Below are positions 24,380 to 34,336 of a DNA stretch of 64,000 nt, in pieces. Each line of letters starts with the position of its first letter. The first letter of the stretch is position 1. The stretch comes from Anaerorhabdus furcosa. Lineage in GTDB: Bacteria; Bacillota_I; Bacilli_A; Erysipelotrichales; Erysipelotrichaceae. Where the stretch lies: positions 186,001 to 250,000 of the forward strand of contig NZ_FUWY01000001.1 in assembly GCF_900167375.1 (NCBI RefSeq), in the 5' to 3' direction. Under the pieces are notes generated by a model, which had not been told where the DNA came from, did no database searches, and saw only the letters and a list, made by a program, of their open reading frames with translations. A program made the position numbers and the translations under genes.

Positions 24380-24438
24380 ACGATTACCTCTTATTTATAT
24401 TATACATTAGGTAACATGACATCTTTTGTCAACATAAG

Positions 24439-24468
24439 AAAACTCACTAACCGAAGTTAATGAGTTTT
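24439..24468 (-). terminator. Terminator of the pgk-tpiA-eno operon
   Basis: 13-base stem AAAACTCACTAAC/GTTAATGAGTTTT closed by a CGAA loop (TTCG on the minus strand); on the minus strand it runs into TTTTC. Confidence 0.9.
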
Positions 24469-24474
24469 ATTAAA

Positions 24475-25851
<1,377 letters not shown>

Positions 25852-25868
25852 CTATTCACTTGTTTTTA

Positions 25869-26612
25869 CTATTTTGTTGCGTCAATAATTGCTGTGAATG
25901 AATCAACTTTTAATGAAGCTCCACCAATAAGTGCTCCATCGATATCTTCACAAGCCATGTATTCTTTAATGTTTTCAGGTTTAACTGATCCACCATATTG
26001 TACACGAACACCTTCAGCTGCATCATCACCATACATTTTGCGAACTTGGTCACGTACAATTGCACAACAGTTTTGAGCATCATCTTTACTAGCAGATTTA
26101 CCAGTACCAATAGCCCAAATTGGTTCATAAGCAATAACGATGTCTTTAACACAGTTAGGACACATGTCAGCAAGACTACCTGTTAATTGATCACGAATTA
26201 CTTTTTCAGTAAGACCTGCATCATATTGAGCTTCAGTTTCACCAATACAAACGATTGGAGTAATATCAGCTTTAACTAAGCGTTTTGCTTTTTTGTTTAC
26301 TGTTTCATCAGTATCACCAAACATCGTACGACGTTCAGAATGACCAATAATACAATACTTAACATTTAATTCTTCTAACATAGGAACACTTACTTCACCA
26401 GTAAATGCGCCATTGTCTTCAAAGTGACAGTTTTCTGCTGCAATGATTAAATTCTTTGCAGTAGCAGTTGCATCTTTAAGTGCTGTGAATGGAGCACCTA
26501 CTCCATAATCAGCAGCATCATGTAAAACTGGTTCAATTGCATTGATGAATTCAACTGTTTCTTTACAAGTTTTATTCATCTTCCAGTTTCCAACAATAAT
26601 CGGTTTTCTCAT
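25869..26612 (-). CDS. tpiA: Triosephosphate isomerase
   Basis: 247 residues. GNWKMNKT (catalytic Lys), YCIIGHSERRTMFGDTDE (catalytic His), IAYEPIWAIGTGKSA (catalytic Glu) and VQYGGSVKPEN are all present. Interconverts glyceraldehyde-3-P and dihydroxyacetone-P. One base separates it from pgk, so the two are coupled. Confidence 0.98.
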   Translation of the reverse strand: MRKPIIVGNWKMNKTCKETVEFINAIEPVLHDAADYGVGAPFTALKDATATAKNLIIAAENCHFEDNGAFTGEVSVPMLEELNVKYCIIGHSERRTMFGDTDETVNKKAKRLVKADITPIVCIGETEAQYDAGLTEKVIRDQLTGSLADMCPNCVKDIVIAYEPIWAIGTGKSASKDDAQNCCAIVRDQVRKMYGDDAAEGVRVQYGGSVKPENIKEYMACEDIDGALIGGASLKVDSFTAIIDATK

Positions 26613-26613
26613 T

Positions 26614-27813
26614 TTATGCTTTCTCCTGAATGATTGCGATACCTGGAAGTTCTTTACCTTCCATATATTCTAGTGAAGCTCCTCCACCAGTTGAAATGTG
26701 GCTAAATTTGTCTTTGAATCCTAAGTTAATTGCAGCAGAAGCAGAATCTCCTCCACCAATAACTGTCATTGCATCAGGTAATTCAGAAATTGCTTTACAA
26801 ATTTCAATAGTTCCTGTAGCAAATTCAGGTTTTTCAAATACACCCATAGGTCCATTCCATACTACTGTATGAGCACCTTGTAATTCTTTTTTAAACAATT
26901 CAATTGTTTTAGGACCGATATCAAGACCCATATAACCATCAGGCATTGCATCGATATCTACTGTTTTAATATCTGTTGGATTTTCAAAGTCATTTGCAAT
27001 AACTGTATCCACAGGAAGGATTAATTTTCCATTACCACGAGCCATGAAATCTTTTGCCATATCCACTTTATCTGCTTCAAGTAATGAATTACCAACGCCA
27101 TGCCCTTCAGCAACAGCAAATGTATAAGCCATACCACCACCAATAATAACTTTATCAGCGATATTTAATAAATTTTCAATAACTGCGATCTTGTCAGAAA
27201 CTTTTGCTCCACCTAAGATTGCTACTAATGGACGTTTTGGATTGTCGATAGCTGCACTTAAGTTTTCAATTTCTTTTTGTACTAAGAATCCACAAGCACT
27301 TGGTAAGTGTGTTGCAATACCAACTGTTGAAGCATGAGCTCTGTGTACAGAACCAAATGCATCAGAAACAAATAAATCTCCAAGTTTAGCCCAGTATGCA
27401 GCTAATTCAGGATCATTCTTGCTTTCACCTTTTTCATAACGAGTATTTTGAATAAGAACGATATCTCCATCATTCATTTCTGCAACAGCTTTTTCTAAAA
27501 CTTCACCACGAGTTTCAGGAACAAAAGTTACTTTACCTGGAACAAGTTCAGCTAAGCGTGCAGCAACTGGAGCCATGTTATTTTTCTTTTTACCTGCTTC
27601 ACATTTTTCTGGATCTTTATGATCAATCTTTCCTAAATGTGACATCAAAATAACCTTTGCACCATTTTCAGTTAAATAGTTGATTGTAGGAAGTGCTGCT
27701 TGAATACGATTATCATTCGTAATCACACCATCCTTTAAAGGAACGTTGAAGTCAACACGAACTATGACGCGTTTACCTTTTACATCTAAATCTTTTACAG
27801 TTTGTTTTGCCAT
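26614..27813 (-). CDS. pgk: Phosphoglycerate kinase
   Basis: 399 residues. [17 protein letters not shown] at the N-terminus, [17 protein letters not shown] and the C-terminal nucleotide site [17 protein letters not shown]. Makes ATP from 1,3-bisphosphoglycerate. AGAGGAGG precedes ATG 27,813. The promoter and a consensus cre site lie upstream. GapA and CggR are not next to it. Confidence 0.98.
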   Translation of the reverse strand: MAKQTVKDLDVKGKRVIVRVDFNVPLKDGVITNDNRIQAALPTINYLTENGAKVILMSHLGKIDHKDPEKCEAGKKKNNMAPVAARLAELVPGKVTFVPETRGEVLEKAVAEMNDGDIVLIQNTRYEKGESKNDPELAAYWAKLGDLFVSDAFGSVHRAHASTVGIATHLPSACGFLVQKEIENLSAAIDNPKRPLVAILGGAKVSDKIAVIENLLNIADKVIIGGGMAYTFAVAEGHGVGNSLLEADKVDMAKDFMARGNGKLILPVDTVIANDFENPTDIKTVDIDAMPDGYMGLDIGPKTIELFKKELQGAHTVVWNGPMGVFEKPEFATGTIEICKAISELPDAMTVIGGGDSASAAINLGFKDKFSHISTGGGASLEYMEGKELPGIAIIQEKA

Positions 27814-27840
27814 GCAAATTATCCTCCTCTTTGCTACTAA

Positions 27841-27870
27841 ATTATACCACCGATAGCGAATTGAAGTAAA
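27841..27870 (-). promoter_or_regulatory. Promoter of pgk-tpiA-eno
   Basis: On the minus strand TTTACT (27,865-27,870) is followed after 18 bases by TATAAT (27,841-27,846). The transcript would start about 20 bases before the ribosome site of pgk. Confidence 0.65.
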
Positions 27871-27874
27871 CGTA

Positions 27875-27937
27875 AAAAAAGCACTTTGTGTAAGATTTCA
27901 CAATTTGAAAACGCTTACTTCAACAAAGTACTTTTTT
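27875..27937 (-). terminator. Long-armed hairpin downstream of the decayed gene
   Basis: AAAAAAGCACTTTGT (27,875-27,889) pairs with ACAAAGTACTTTTTT (27,923-27,937). The single mismatch is a G-T wobble on the minus strand, so it is best read there. An inner GTAAG/CTTAC pair closes part of the loop. It would terminate transcription from the now broken minus-strand gene at 28,024-28,280 before the pgk promoter. Confidence 0.6.
27905..27919. promoter_or_regulatory. Consensus CcpA cre site upstream of pgk
   Basis: TTTGAAAACGCTTACT contains, at 27,905-27,919, every fixed position of the cre consensus WTGNAANCGNWNNCW. Its centre is about 75-80 bases upstream of the expected pgk start point, a position compatible with CcpA activation of glycolytic genes. 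The HPr encoded at 56,632 has the Ser46 site needed for CcpA signalling. Confidence 0.6.
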
Positions 27938-28023
27938 ATTCTTTTTTTTACTCCATAAATCTTAAAATTAAATGCAATTTCAATCATTTTTCAAAAAAAA
28001 GAATGGACCTTATTCTATATCTT

Positions 28024-28280
28024 TTAGTGCACCAAGAGTATTTTAATAGCCAGAAACTGTAGTGCTTTTGTATAGTGTATAAGTGGGTAACTAATGATTT
28101 TTAATTTATGAAATGATGTTTCAAATTCATATGAGTCGGAGTTGGGTTCTAAACTCATTAAAATCTGCACATACAGCTCTGGAAAATTAATTAATTCAAT
28201 CGTCTAATTTCATTGATTTATGTTTAGTCAATGATAGACCACCTGGTAGTTCTATTCTAAATCTAAACGCCTAGCCATAA
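28024..28280 (-). pseudogene. Decayed minus-strand coding remnant
   Basis: Reading the minus strand, one frame gives RIELPGGLSLTKHKSMKLDD before a stop. A neighbouring frame gives LINFPELYVQILMSLEPNSD, SYEFETSFHKLKIISYPLIH and a further YTKALQFLAIKILLVH, ending at TAA 28,024. The two join smoothly with one frameshift near 28,185. The composition looks protein-like and a terminator follows. I do not recognise the family. Confidence 0.35.
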
Positions 28281-28396
28281 TTCACTAATATTAGACTTAT
28301 CTTGATTAATTATACCCTAATAGTTATCTTTTTTCAACACCTATTGTTCATTTAACACATAAACTATTAAGGGTAAACTAAAAGTGGAGGTAACCA

Positions 28397-28738
28397 ATGG
28401 ATAAACTAAATATAAGCCAAATTGGGTTAAGGCTAAGAAAGCAAAGAGAACTCATGAAAATGACAAGAGAAAATCTTGCTGATAAACTAAATATCACCGT
28501 TAAGTTTTTATCCGATATTGAATTAGGCCAAAAAGGAATGTCGATACAAACACTCGCAAATTTCTCAAAAGTCCTAGATTTATCGGTAGACTATATCTTA
28601 TTTGGAGAAAGTTGTGACGATCAATTTATACCTACTGATGAAAAGATTTTCTTAACAACAAATACAGAGAATGAAAACATTGATAAAATATCATTTATTG
28701 CAAATTATATAGCACAAAACTTTACAACAAAAAAATAA
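28397..28738 (+). CDS. Small XRE-family regulator
   Basis: 113 residues. The HTH spans about residues 8-62 (GLRLRKQRELMKMTRENLADKLNITVKFLSDIELGQKGMSIQTLANFSKVLDLSVDYILFG), then a short acidic helical tail. GTGGAGG lies before ATG 28,397. An inverted repeat in the upstream 85 bases (28,314-28,327 and 28,359-28,374) may be its operator. It is isolated from other plus-strand genes; targets unknown. Confidence 0.85.
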   Translation: MDKLNISQIGLRLRKQRELMKMTRENLADKLNITVKFLSDIELGQKGMSIQTLANFSKVLDLSVDYILFGESCDDQFIPTDEKIFLTTNTENENIDKISFIANYIAQNFTTKK

Positions 28739-28766
28739 AGAAACGGATACTTATTCCGTTTCTTTT
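28737..28766. terminator. Bidirectional terminator between convergent small genes
   Basis: AAAGAAACGGAAT-type stem: AAAGAAACGGATA pairs with TATTCCGTTTCTTT around a short loop, with T- and A-runs on both sides. It overlaps the last codons of the 28,751 gene and the stop of the XRE gene. Confidence 0.8.
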
Positions 28767-28960
28767 TGATTCTCAATGATTTGATCCAATTCATGGCATA
28801 TCTCTTCAAGTTCTTTTTGAATTAAATTCATGCCATCTGCTAATTCAGATACTTCTATTACTGTACCTTCAGATACATCTGAAGAAAAAGTAATCAACTT
28901 AATCAGTTTCGATACACTTTGTAATTTCGATTTTACTAATTCAAGTTTAATATCTATCAC
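28751..28960 (-). CDS. Small coiled-coil protein, unknown
   Basis: 69 residues, rich in Leu, Glu, Ile and Lys, with a likely helical hairpin or coiled coil (MNLIQKELEEICHELDQIIENQKE at the C-terminus). No family is recognised. The start is odd: GTG 28,960 lies inside the only good ribosome site (GAGGTGAT), while ATT at 28,951 is at normal distance from it. No ATG is in frame until residue 43. It may use a rare start or be a shorter product. It is convergent with the XRE gene. Confidence 0.45.
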   Translation of the reverse strand: MIDIKLELVKSKLQSVSKLIKLITFSSDVSEGTVIEVSELADGMNLIQKELEEICHELDQIIENQKETE

Positions 28961-29083
28961 CTCAATACATTCTAATTTTAGTTATTGTATACATTATAAT
29001 TATTAAGTTTTTATTATGCAACAAAATATCAATACTCTCAATAAGTTATCCATTTCCATTTTCCCATTAACTGATAATTAGAA

Positions 29084-29107
29084 AAGGTAGAACTCTCATC
29101 CTACCTA
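29084..29107 (-). terminator. Terminator of the glgC-glgD-glgA operon
   Basis: AGGTAG/CTACCT stem with a nine- to ten-base loop; on the minus strand it is followed by TTTTC. It lies seven bases after the glgA stop. Confidence 0.7.
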
Positions 29108-29113
29108 TAACTT

Positions 29114-30547
29114 CTAGATCATTTCATATAACTCATGATATAAGTTAGCACTATATTCCCAACTTACATCAGTTTCCATTGCATGCTGTACTAGAGATTT
29201 CCAACCTTCAGGATTTGTATAGTATGTATCTGTTGCCCATCTTAATGTATGAACTAAGTCATCGCCACTAAATGCCCAAAAGCTAAATCCATTTCCTTCA
29301 TTTGTATATTGATTATACGCATGAACTGTATCACGTAAGCCACCTGTTTCTCTAACAAGTGGTAGTGAACCATAACGCATCGCAATCAATTGACCAATAC
29401 CACAAGGCTCATAAAGAGAAGGCATTAAGAATAAATCACATGATGCATAAACACGATGAGCCAATTCTTCATTGTATCCACAATAATAAACAGCACGACG
29501 TTTATATTTTTCTTCCATGTATCTAAATGTACTCTCTGCATCTTGCTCACCTGTACCCAACACAACAAATTGAAGATCAAGTCCCATAATATCCGCAAGA
29601 CGTTCAGCAATCAAGTATACACCCTTTTGATAAGTTAAACGTGATACGATACCTACCATTAATACATCGGGTGCTTCTCTTAATCCTAAATCTTTTTGCA
29701 ATGCTATCTTATTATCACGCTTCCCCTTTTGCACATTCTTCATTGTGTAGTTTTTCGTGATGTGCTTATCCGTTTGTGGATTCCATTCAACTGTATCAAT
29801 ACCATTTACGATACCCCATAAATCATGTTGACGATAACGAAGTATTTCATCTAAATGTTCACCATACTCAGCTGTAAGAATTTCTTTTGCATAAGAAGGA
29901 GAAACAGTAGTTACTTTATCAGAATACACAATTCCTGTCTTCATAAAACTTATTCCACCATCAAAACGCATTGATCCATCTTCGTAATACTTATACGAAA
30001 GCCCCAAACATGAGCCAAGAATATCCTTAGGGAAATTTCCTTGGAAAGCTAAATTGTGAATTGTATAAACGTGTTTAACTTTATCAAATCGCCAATCACT
30101 ACCATAATGAATCTTTGTAAGTGCCGCAAGCATTCCTGTATGCCAATCATGCGCATGCATGATATCTGGAAAGAAGTCCAACATTTTACACATTTCCAAG
30201 ATTGCTTTTTGGAAGAAAGAAAATCTTTCACCATCATCTGCAAATCCATACAATGCATCTCTTTCAAAATATGCTTGGTGTTGCACAAAATAATATGTCA
30301 CACCTTCAACTTCTGTTTTAAAATAACTCGCAGGTTGATCAATCCATCCAATTTTAATCTGAACAGTACCTAAATACTCAAAACTATCAAAATACTTTTC
30401 CGCAACCTTTTTATATAAAGGTAATACTACTCGTACATCATATCCTTTTTCATTTAATATTTTTGGTAATGATCCAATAACATCTGCCAAACCACCACTT
30501 TTAATAAATGGTAATCCTTCAGCTGCTGCAAATAAAATCGATTTCAT
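29114..30547 (-). CDS. glgA: Glycogen synthase (ADP-glucose-dependent)
   Basis: 477 residues of GT5 family. The N-terminal ADP-glucose loop is EGLPFIKSGGLADVIGSLPKIL, and the C-terminal GT-B motif is LFLMPSLYEPCGIGQLIAMRYG with the catalytic Glu. Extends alpha-1,4-glucan chains from ADP-glucose. It starts eight bases after glgD in the operon glgC-glgD-glgA. Confidence 0.97.
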   Translation of the reverse strand: MKSILFAAAEGLPFIKSGGLADVIGSLPKILNEKGYDVRVVLPLYKKVAEKYFDSFEYLGTVQIKIGWIDQPASYFKTEVEGVTYYFVQHQAYFERDALYGFADDGERFSFFQKAILEMCKMLDFFPDIMHAHDWHTGMLAALTKIHYGSDWRFDKVKHVYTIHNLAFQGNFPKDILGSCLGLSYKYYEDGSMRFDGGISFMKTGIVYSDKVTTVSPSYAKEILTAEYGEHLDEILRYRQHDLWGIVNGIDTVEWNPQTDKHITKNYTMKNVQKGKRDNKIALQKDLGLREAPDVLMVGIVSRLTYQKGVYLIAERLADIMGLDLQFVVLGTGEQDAESTFRYMEEKYKRRAVYYCGYNEELAHRVYASCDLFLMPSLYEPCGIGQLIAMRYGSLPLVRETGGLRDTVHAYNQYTNEGNGFSFWAFSGDDLVHTLRWATDTYYTNPEGWKSLVQHAMETDVSWEYSANLYHELYEMI

Positions 30548-30555
30548 AAAACCTC

Positions 30556-31671
30556 CTAGATTCTATCAGCACGTTTTACATAAATTGGAGCTTCAGGAGT
30601 TCCAACTAATTTCTTAACATGATGAACAATTGCACTCTTATCCACAATAACACTATCTAACTTCGCACTTTCACCAATAAAGGCACCTGGTAAAATAATA
30701 CAATTCTTAACAACCGCACCTTTTTTCACAGTTACATTTCGTCCAATAACACAATTCTCAACTTTACCTTCAATAACACATCCATTAGCAACAACACTAC
30801 TACATACTTGTGCATCTTTAGAATAACGTGTTGGTGCTGAGTCATTGGTCATTGTATGAATTGGCCAATCCTCTACAAATAAATCCGATGCAATATCAGG
30901 ACAGCGTAATTCCATATTTGCTTTGAAATAAGATGGAAGTGTATTAATGCATGCAACATATCCACGTACTGGATATCCTACCATTTTCAATTCACCACAT
31001 ACTTCTCTAAGAATATCTTTAAACCAATAAAGTGCACTTGTATTTGCAGCACGATTTACTAATTCAATAAATAATCTTTTACTTAATACATAAGCTTCCA
31101 TGGAAACAGCACGTGTTTTGTATTTACCACGATTCTTTTCAATTGAAGTAATATGTTTATCTTTATCCATAACTAATGTATCACAACCAATAAATTCTGT
31201 TTTCGCATTATCAACATTCTTATAAAGAACTGTAATGTCATTTTGTGATGCAATATGTTCTTTTAATACTTCAGTGTAATCAATTTTATATATCATATAG
31301 CTTGGAGCAATAATCACATAAGGCTTATTAGAATCTTCAATGTATTGCATGTTTTGAATAAAACTTCCAATATCATGATTATATACTTCAGACATTACTT
31401 TACTTTCACCATAAAGTAATCTAAGTTTTCCACGCTTTGAGTTAATATTGTAATGCAATCCTGTTCCTAAATGTTCAATCAAACTTCTTGGTTTTTCTTT
31501 GATATGAACTTGAATTTGAGACATCCCTGAATTTGTCATATTTGACAAGACAAAGTCAATGATTCGATAACGTCCCAAAAAACTAATTGCAGGTACAGGT
31601 CGATAATTACCTAAACCTTCAATATCAGCAGTTGAGTCTTCAAAATTTATAATCCCTAATGCATCAACCAT
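30556..31671 (-). CDS. glgD: Glucose-1-phosphate adenylyltransferase regulatory subunit
   Basis: 371 residues, same fold as GlgC with a C-terminal left-handed beta helix of hexapeptide-like repeats (VENCVIGRNVTVKKGAVVKNCIILPGAFIG). The nucleotide loop that in GlgC reads LAGGRGSRL is replaced by GIINFEDSTADIEGLG, so the subunit is not catalytic on its own. In Firmicutes GlgD pairs with GlgC and raises its activity. It sits 12 bases from glgC. Confidence 0.95.
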   Translation of the reverse strand: MVDALGIINFEDSTADIEGLGNYRPVPAISFLGRYRIIDFVLSNMTNSGMSQIQVHIKEKPRSLIEHLGTGLHYNINSKRGKLRLLYGESKVMSEVYNHDIGSFIQNMQYIEDSNKPYVIIAPSYMIYKIDYTEVLKEHIASQNDITVLYKNVDNAKTEFIGCDTLVMDKDKHITSIEKNRGKYKTRAVSMEAYVLSKRLFIELVNRAANTSALYWFKDILREVCGELKMVGYPVRGYVACINTLPSYFKANMELRCPDIASDLFVEDWPIHTMTNDSAPTRYSKDAQVCSSVVANGCVIEGKVENCVIGRNVTVKKGAVVKNCIILPGAFIGESAKLDSVIVDKSAIVHHVKKLVGTPEAPIYVKRADRI

Positions 31672-31683
31672 TTTTCTGTCCTC

Positions 31684-32820
31684 CTATTTAGAAACATTCT
31701 TTGCTACAAGAAGAATATTTTCACTATCTTTGTTTCCTACAACAGCACCAGGCGCAATTTCAACATTATCAGCAACAATGCAACGTGTTACTTTTGCACC
31801 TCTACCTACTGTTGCGTTTGGCATAATGACAGAATCAATTATCTTAGCATCTTGTGATATTACCGTGTTGGTAAATAATACTGAATTCTTAACACTTCCA
31901 TATACCTGACAACCTTGTGTTATCAATGCATTGTTTACATCGGCATTCTCACCAATAAACTGTGGTACTGCATTCACGTCTTCTGTATAAATTTTCCAAT
32001 CAAGATCAAAAATATCTAATTCATTATTCGGATTAATCAAATCCATATTTGCTTCCCATAAACTATCAATTGTTCCAACATCTTTCCAATATCCTTTAAA
32101 ACGATAAGCTGTTAAACGTTTACCATCTGCTAAATAATTAGGAATGATATCTTTACCAAAGTCATGACTAGAATCAGGATTCTTTTCATCTTGTAATAAA
32201 TATTTTCTTAATTGTTTATACTCGAAAATATAGATACCCATTGAAGCTAGATTGCTCTTTGGCTTCGCAGGTTTCTCTTCAAATTCTACAATGATATCAT
32301 TTTTATCTGTATTCATAATTCCAAAACGATTTGCTTCTTTTAAAGGTACTTCAAGTACTGCAATTGTTGCATCTGCACCTGTTTTCTTATGATGTTCAAG
32401 CATATCAGCATAATCCATCTTATAGATGTGATCTCCTGATAAAACTAAAACATATTCTGCTTTCATTTGATCTAAGAAATCAATATTTTGAGTTATCGCA
32501 TCCGCAGTACCACGATATTCTCCAAATCCTGTTTCATCTTTTTCACGAGGAGGTAAAACGAAAACACCACTATCTTTCGCATCCAATCCCCAATGATGAT
32601 CTCTTGCAACATAAGAGTTTAATAGTACTGACTCATATTGCGTTAAAACACCTACTACTTCTACTGAAGAGTTTGCACAATTACTTAGTGGAAAATCGAT
32701 GATTCGATATTTACCACCAAAGTAAACTGCTGGCTTAGCCACCTTTTTGGTTAGTTCAAAAAGTCGCGAGCCCCTTCCACCCGCTAGAATCATTGCAACC
32801 ATATTATTATTTTGTCTCAT
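31684..32820 (-). CDS. glgC: Glucose-1-phosphate adenylyltransferase catalytic subunit
   Basis: 378 residues from ATG 32,820 (GAGGGA upstream; a longer frame to 32,889 has no site). [25 protein letters not shown] is the nucleotide-binding N-terminus, and [14 protein letters not shown] and GTADAITQN are present; the C-terminus is a beta helix. Makes ADP-glucose from glucose-1-P and ATP, the committed step of glycogen synthesis. First gene of the operon. No clear operator was found in the short upstream gap. Confidence 0.97.
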   Translation of the reverse strand: MRQNNNMVAMILAGGRGSRLFELTKKVAKPAVYFGGKYRIIDFPLSNCANSSVEVVGVLTQYESVLLNSYVARDHHWGLDAKDSGVFVLPPREKDETGFGEYRGTADAITQNIDFLDQMKAEYVLVLSGDHIYKMDYADMLEHHKKTGADATIAVLEVPLKEANRFGIMNTDKNDIIVEFEEKPAKPKSNLASMGIYIFEYKQLRKYLLQDEKNPDSSHDFGKDIIPNYLADGKRLTAYRFKGYWKDVGTIDSLWEANMDLINPNNELDIFDLDWKIYTEDVNAVPQFIGENADVNNALITQGCQVYGSVKNSVLFTNTVISQDAKIIDSVIMPNATVGRGAKVTRCIVADNVEIAPGAVVGNKDSENILLVAKNVSK

Positions 32821-32907
32821 GATCTTTTCCCTCACATGATCTTTATTTATATTTTCATTATAACCCAAAGTCAAATTTTTTAAAAGCATCTATTCACCTT
32901 TTTAGAA

Positions 32908-32938
32908 AAAAGAAAGAAAGTAATTTTCATTACTTTCT
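32908..32938 (-). terminator. Terminator after lemA
   Basis: 10-base stem AGAAAGTAAT/ATTACTTTCT with a GAAA-type loop (minus strand). It begins at the lemA stop and is followed by TTCTTTTTT. Confidence 0.9.
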
Positions 32939-33477
32939 TAAATTTGGATATTCACATTTTGTTTTTCATTTTCATTTGCTTCAAAGAAGTCAAATTTAGA
33001 AAATTTCATGATTGATGCAATAAGATTACTTGGAAACATTTCTACCTTTTGATTAAAGATGGAAACATTAGAATTATATAGACGTCGTGCAGCTTGTAAA
33101 TGCTCTTCAACATCAAAAATACTTTTTTGTAATTGTTCAAAATTAGTACTTGCTTTTAAATCTGGGTAAGCTTCTGCAATCGCAAACAGTTTTGTTTGTG
33201 TCTCACTGTATTGATTCTCCAAATTTGATTTTTCTTTCATACTCATTGAATTACGTAATTCAATTACTTTTTCTAATGTTTCTGTTTCATGTTTTGCATA
33301 TCCTTTAACACATTCCACTAAATTTGTAATGGTGTCATATCTCTTTACAAGTGCTACATCAATACCTGATGCACCTTCTTCAACTTTGATTTTATATTTA
33401 ACCAATTGATTATAAATGTTAATTATCATGAACCCTACTATAACAACAATACCAATTACTATCCATATCATTTCCAT
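32938..33477 (-). CDS. LemA family protein
   Basis: 179 residues. One N-terminal membrane helix (IWIVIGIVVIVGFMIINIYNQLV), then a helical bundle with the family pattern YDTITNLVECVKGYAKHE and AEAYPDLKASTNFEQLQ. LemA proteins are membrane-anchored helical proteins with little-known function. It follows the DUF3137 gene by one base, a pairing often seen for LemA. Confidence 0.92.
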   Translation of the reverse strand: MEMIWIVIGIVVIVGFMIINIYNQLVKYKIKVEEGASGIDVALVKRYDTITNLVECVKGYAKHETETLEKVIELRNSMSMKEKSNLENQYSETQTKLFAIAEAYPDLKASTNFEQLQKSIFDVEEHLQAARRLYNSNVSIFNQKVEMFPSNLIASIMKFSKFDFFEANENEKQNVNIQI

Positions 33478-33478
33478 T

Positions 33479-34336
33479 TTATTCCTCCATCAGCCTAAAC
33501 TGTTCAATCATATCCTTTAAATCGTAAATATGTCCTTTATCAAACTCACTATCACTTGTTGTCACTGATTTTAATATACTTGGTTCAAATAGATTTTTTC
33601 CCGTATTTACTGCAACATGAAATTCATTATTCATAAATCCAAAATAAACTTCATGACTATTTTTCTTCCTAAAATCCATGATAACTTGCATGAATTGCGG
33701 TGTTAATAAATAGAAAGCTTCATGTTCATTGCTAGCATAGACATCAAACATTTTATTAAACTCAATACTTTCAAATTCAACTTTACTTGTTTTGGGACAA
33801 TTTGAGAACATCCCTCCAGGTTTATTGCCAAAAAATGCATTTTCTTTAATAACCATAAACTCTGTAATATTTTTGGGGAATGAGAACACCATATATTGCC
33901 CTTGAAAGTTTGTAACCGTCGTTGTTGTTTTACCTGTTGATGTTACTGTTTGAATTGTTACATCACCGCGGTTAATTTTCACACCCTTGTATTCTAAACT
34001 AATTAAATCATCACTATAAAATCGGTTCCCCTCTGGGATTAAGTAAGAGTTTTTAATCTTTGATTCAGAATAACCACTTAAATCAACATTCACTGGTGTT
34101 TCAAATACTTCTTCAAATTGACTCGCTAAGAAATAATTCTTATAACGCATTTTGAATTCTTTATTTTTCTTACCACTAATTATAGCAGGTATAATACCAA
34201 CTAAAACCAAAAAGAAAAAACCTGTAATCGCTAAAAGGGCTCCTATTGCAAATGTTACAATAGTTATCGTCGTCCACTTCAAGGCTTCTTTACGATATCC
34301 TTCTAATTCTTCTAATATCACTCGCTTATTATTCAT
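33479..34336 (-). CDS. DUF3137-type membrane protein
   Basis: 285 residues from ATG 34,336 (GGGAG five bases upstream). Two adjacent hydrophobic segments near the N-terminus (WTTITIVTFAIGALLAITGFFFLVLVGIIPAIIS), then a soluble domain with VSLSGYSES...LISLEYKGVKINRGDV and VFSFPKN, as in DUF3137 proteins. It overlaps the folC end by eight bases and is coupled to lemA. The two probably form a membrane complex of unknown role. Confidence 0.78.
   Translation of the reverse strand: MNNKRVILEELEGYRKEALKWTTITIVTFAIGALLAITGFFFLVLVGIIPAIISGKKNKEFKMRYKNYFLASQFEEVFETPVNVDLSGYSESKIKNSYLIPEGNRFYSDDLISLEYKGVKINRGDVTIQTVTSTGKTTTTVTNFQGQYMVFSFPKNITEFMVIKENAFFGNKPGGMFSNCPKTSKVEFESIEFNKMFDVYASNEHEAFYLLTPQFMQVIMDFRKKNSHEVYFGFMNNEFHVAVNTGKNLFEPSILKSVTTSDSEFDKGHIYDLKDMIEQFRLMEE

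Larger units (their letters stand above)
27814..28396. other. 583-base gap between pgk and the 28,397 XRE gene
   Basis: It holds, from left to right, the pgk promoter, a long hairpin with a cre-like site in its loop, a decayed minus-strand ORF (28,024-28,280) and a pair of inverted repeats before the XRE gene (ACCCTAATAGTTAT at 28,314-28,327 and ATAAACTATTAAGGGT at 28,359-28,374). No intact gene is visible. Confidence 0.6.

Noticed and set aside
25910-26173. Second minus-strand frame inside tpiA
   Set aside because: Typical shadow of a strongly coding gene; no ribosome site and low-complexity product.
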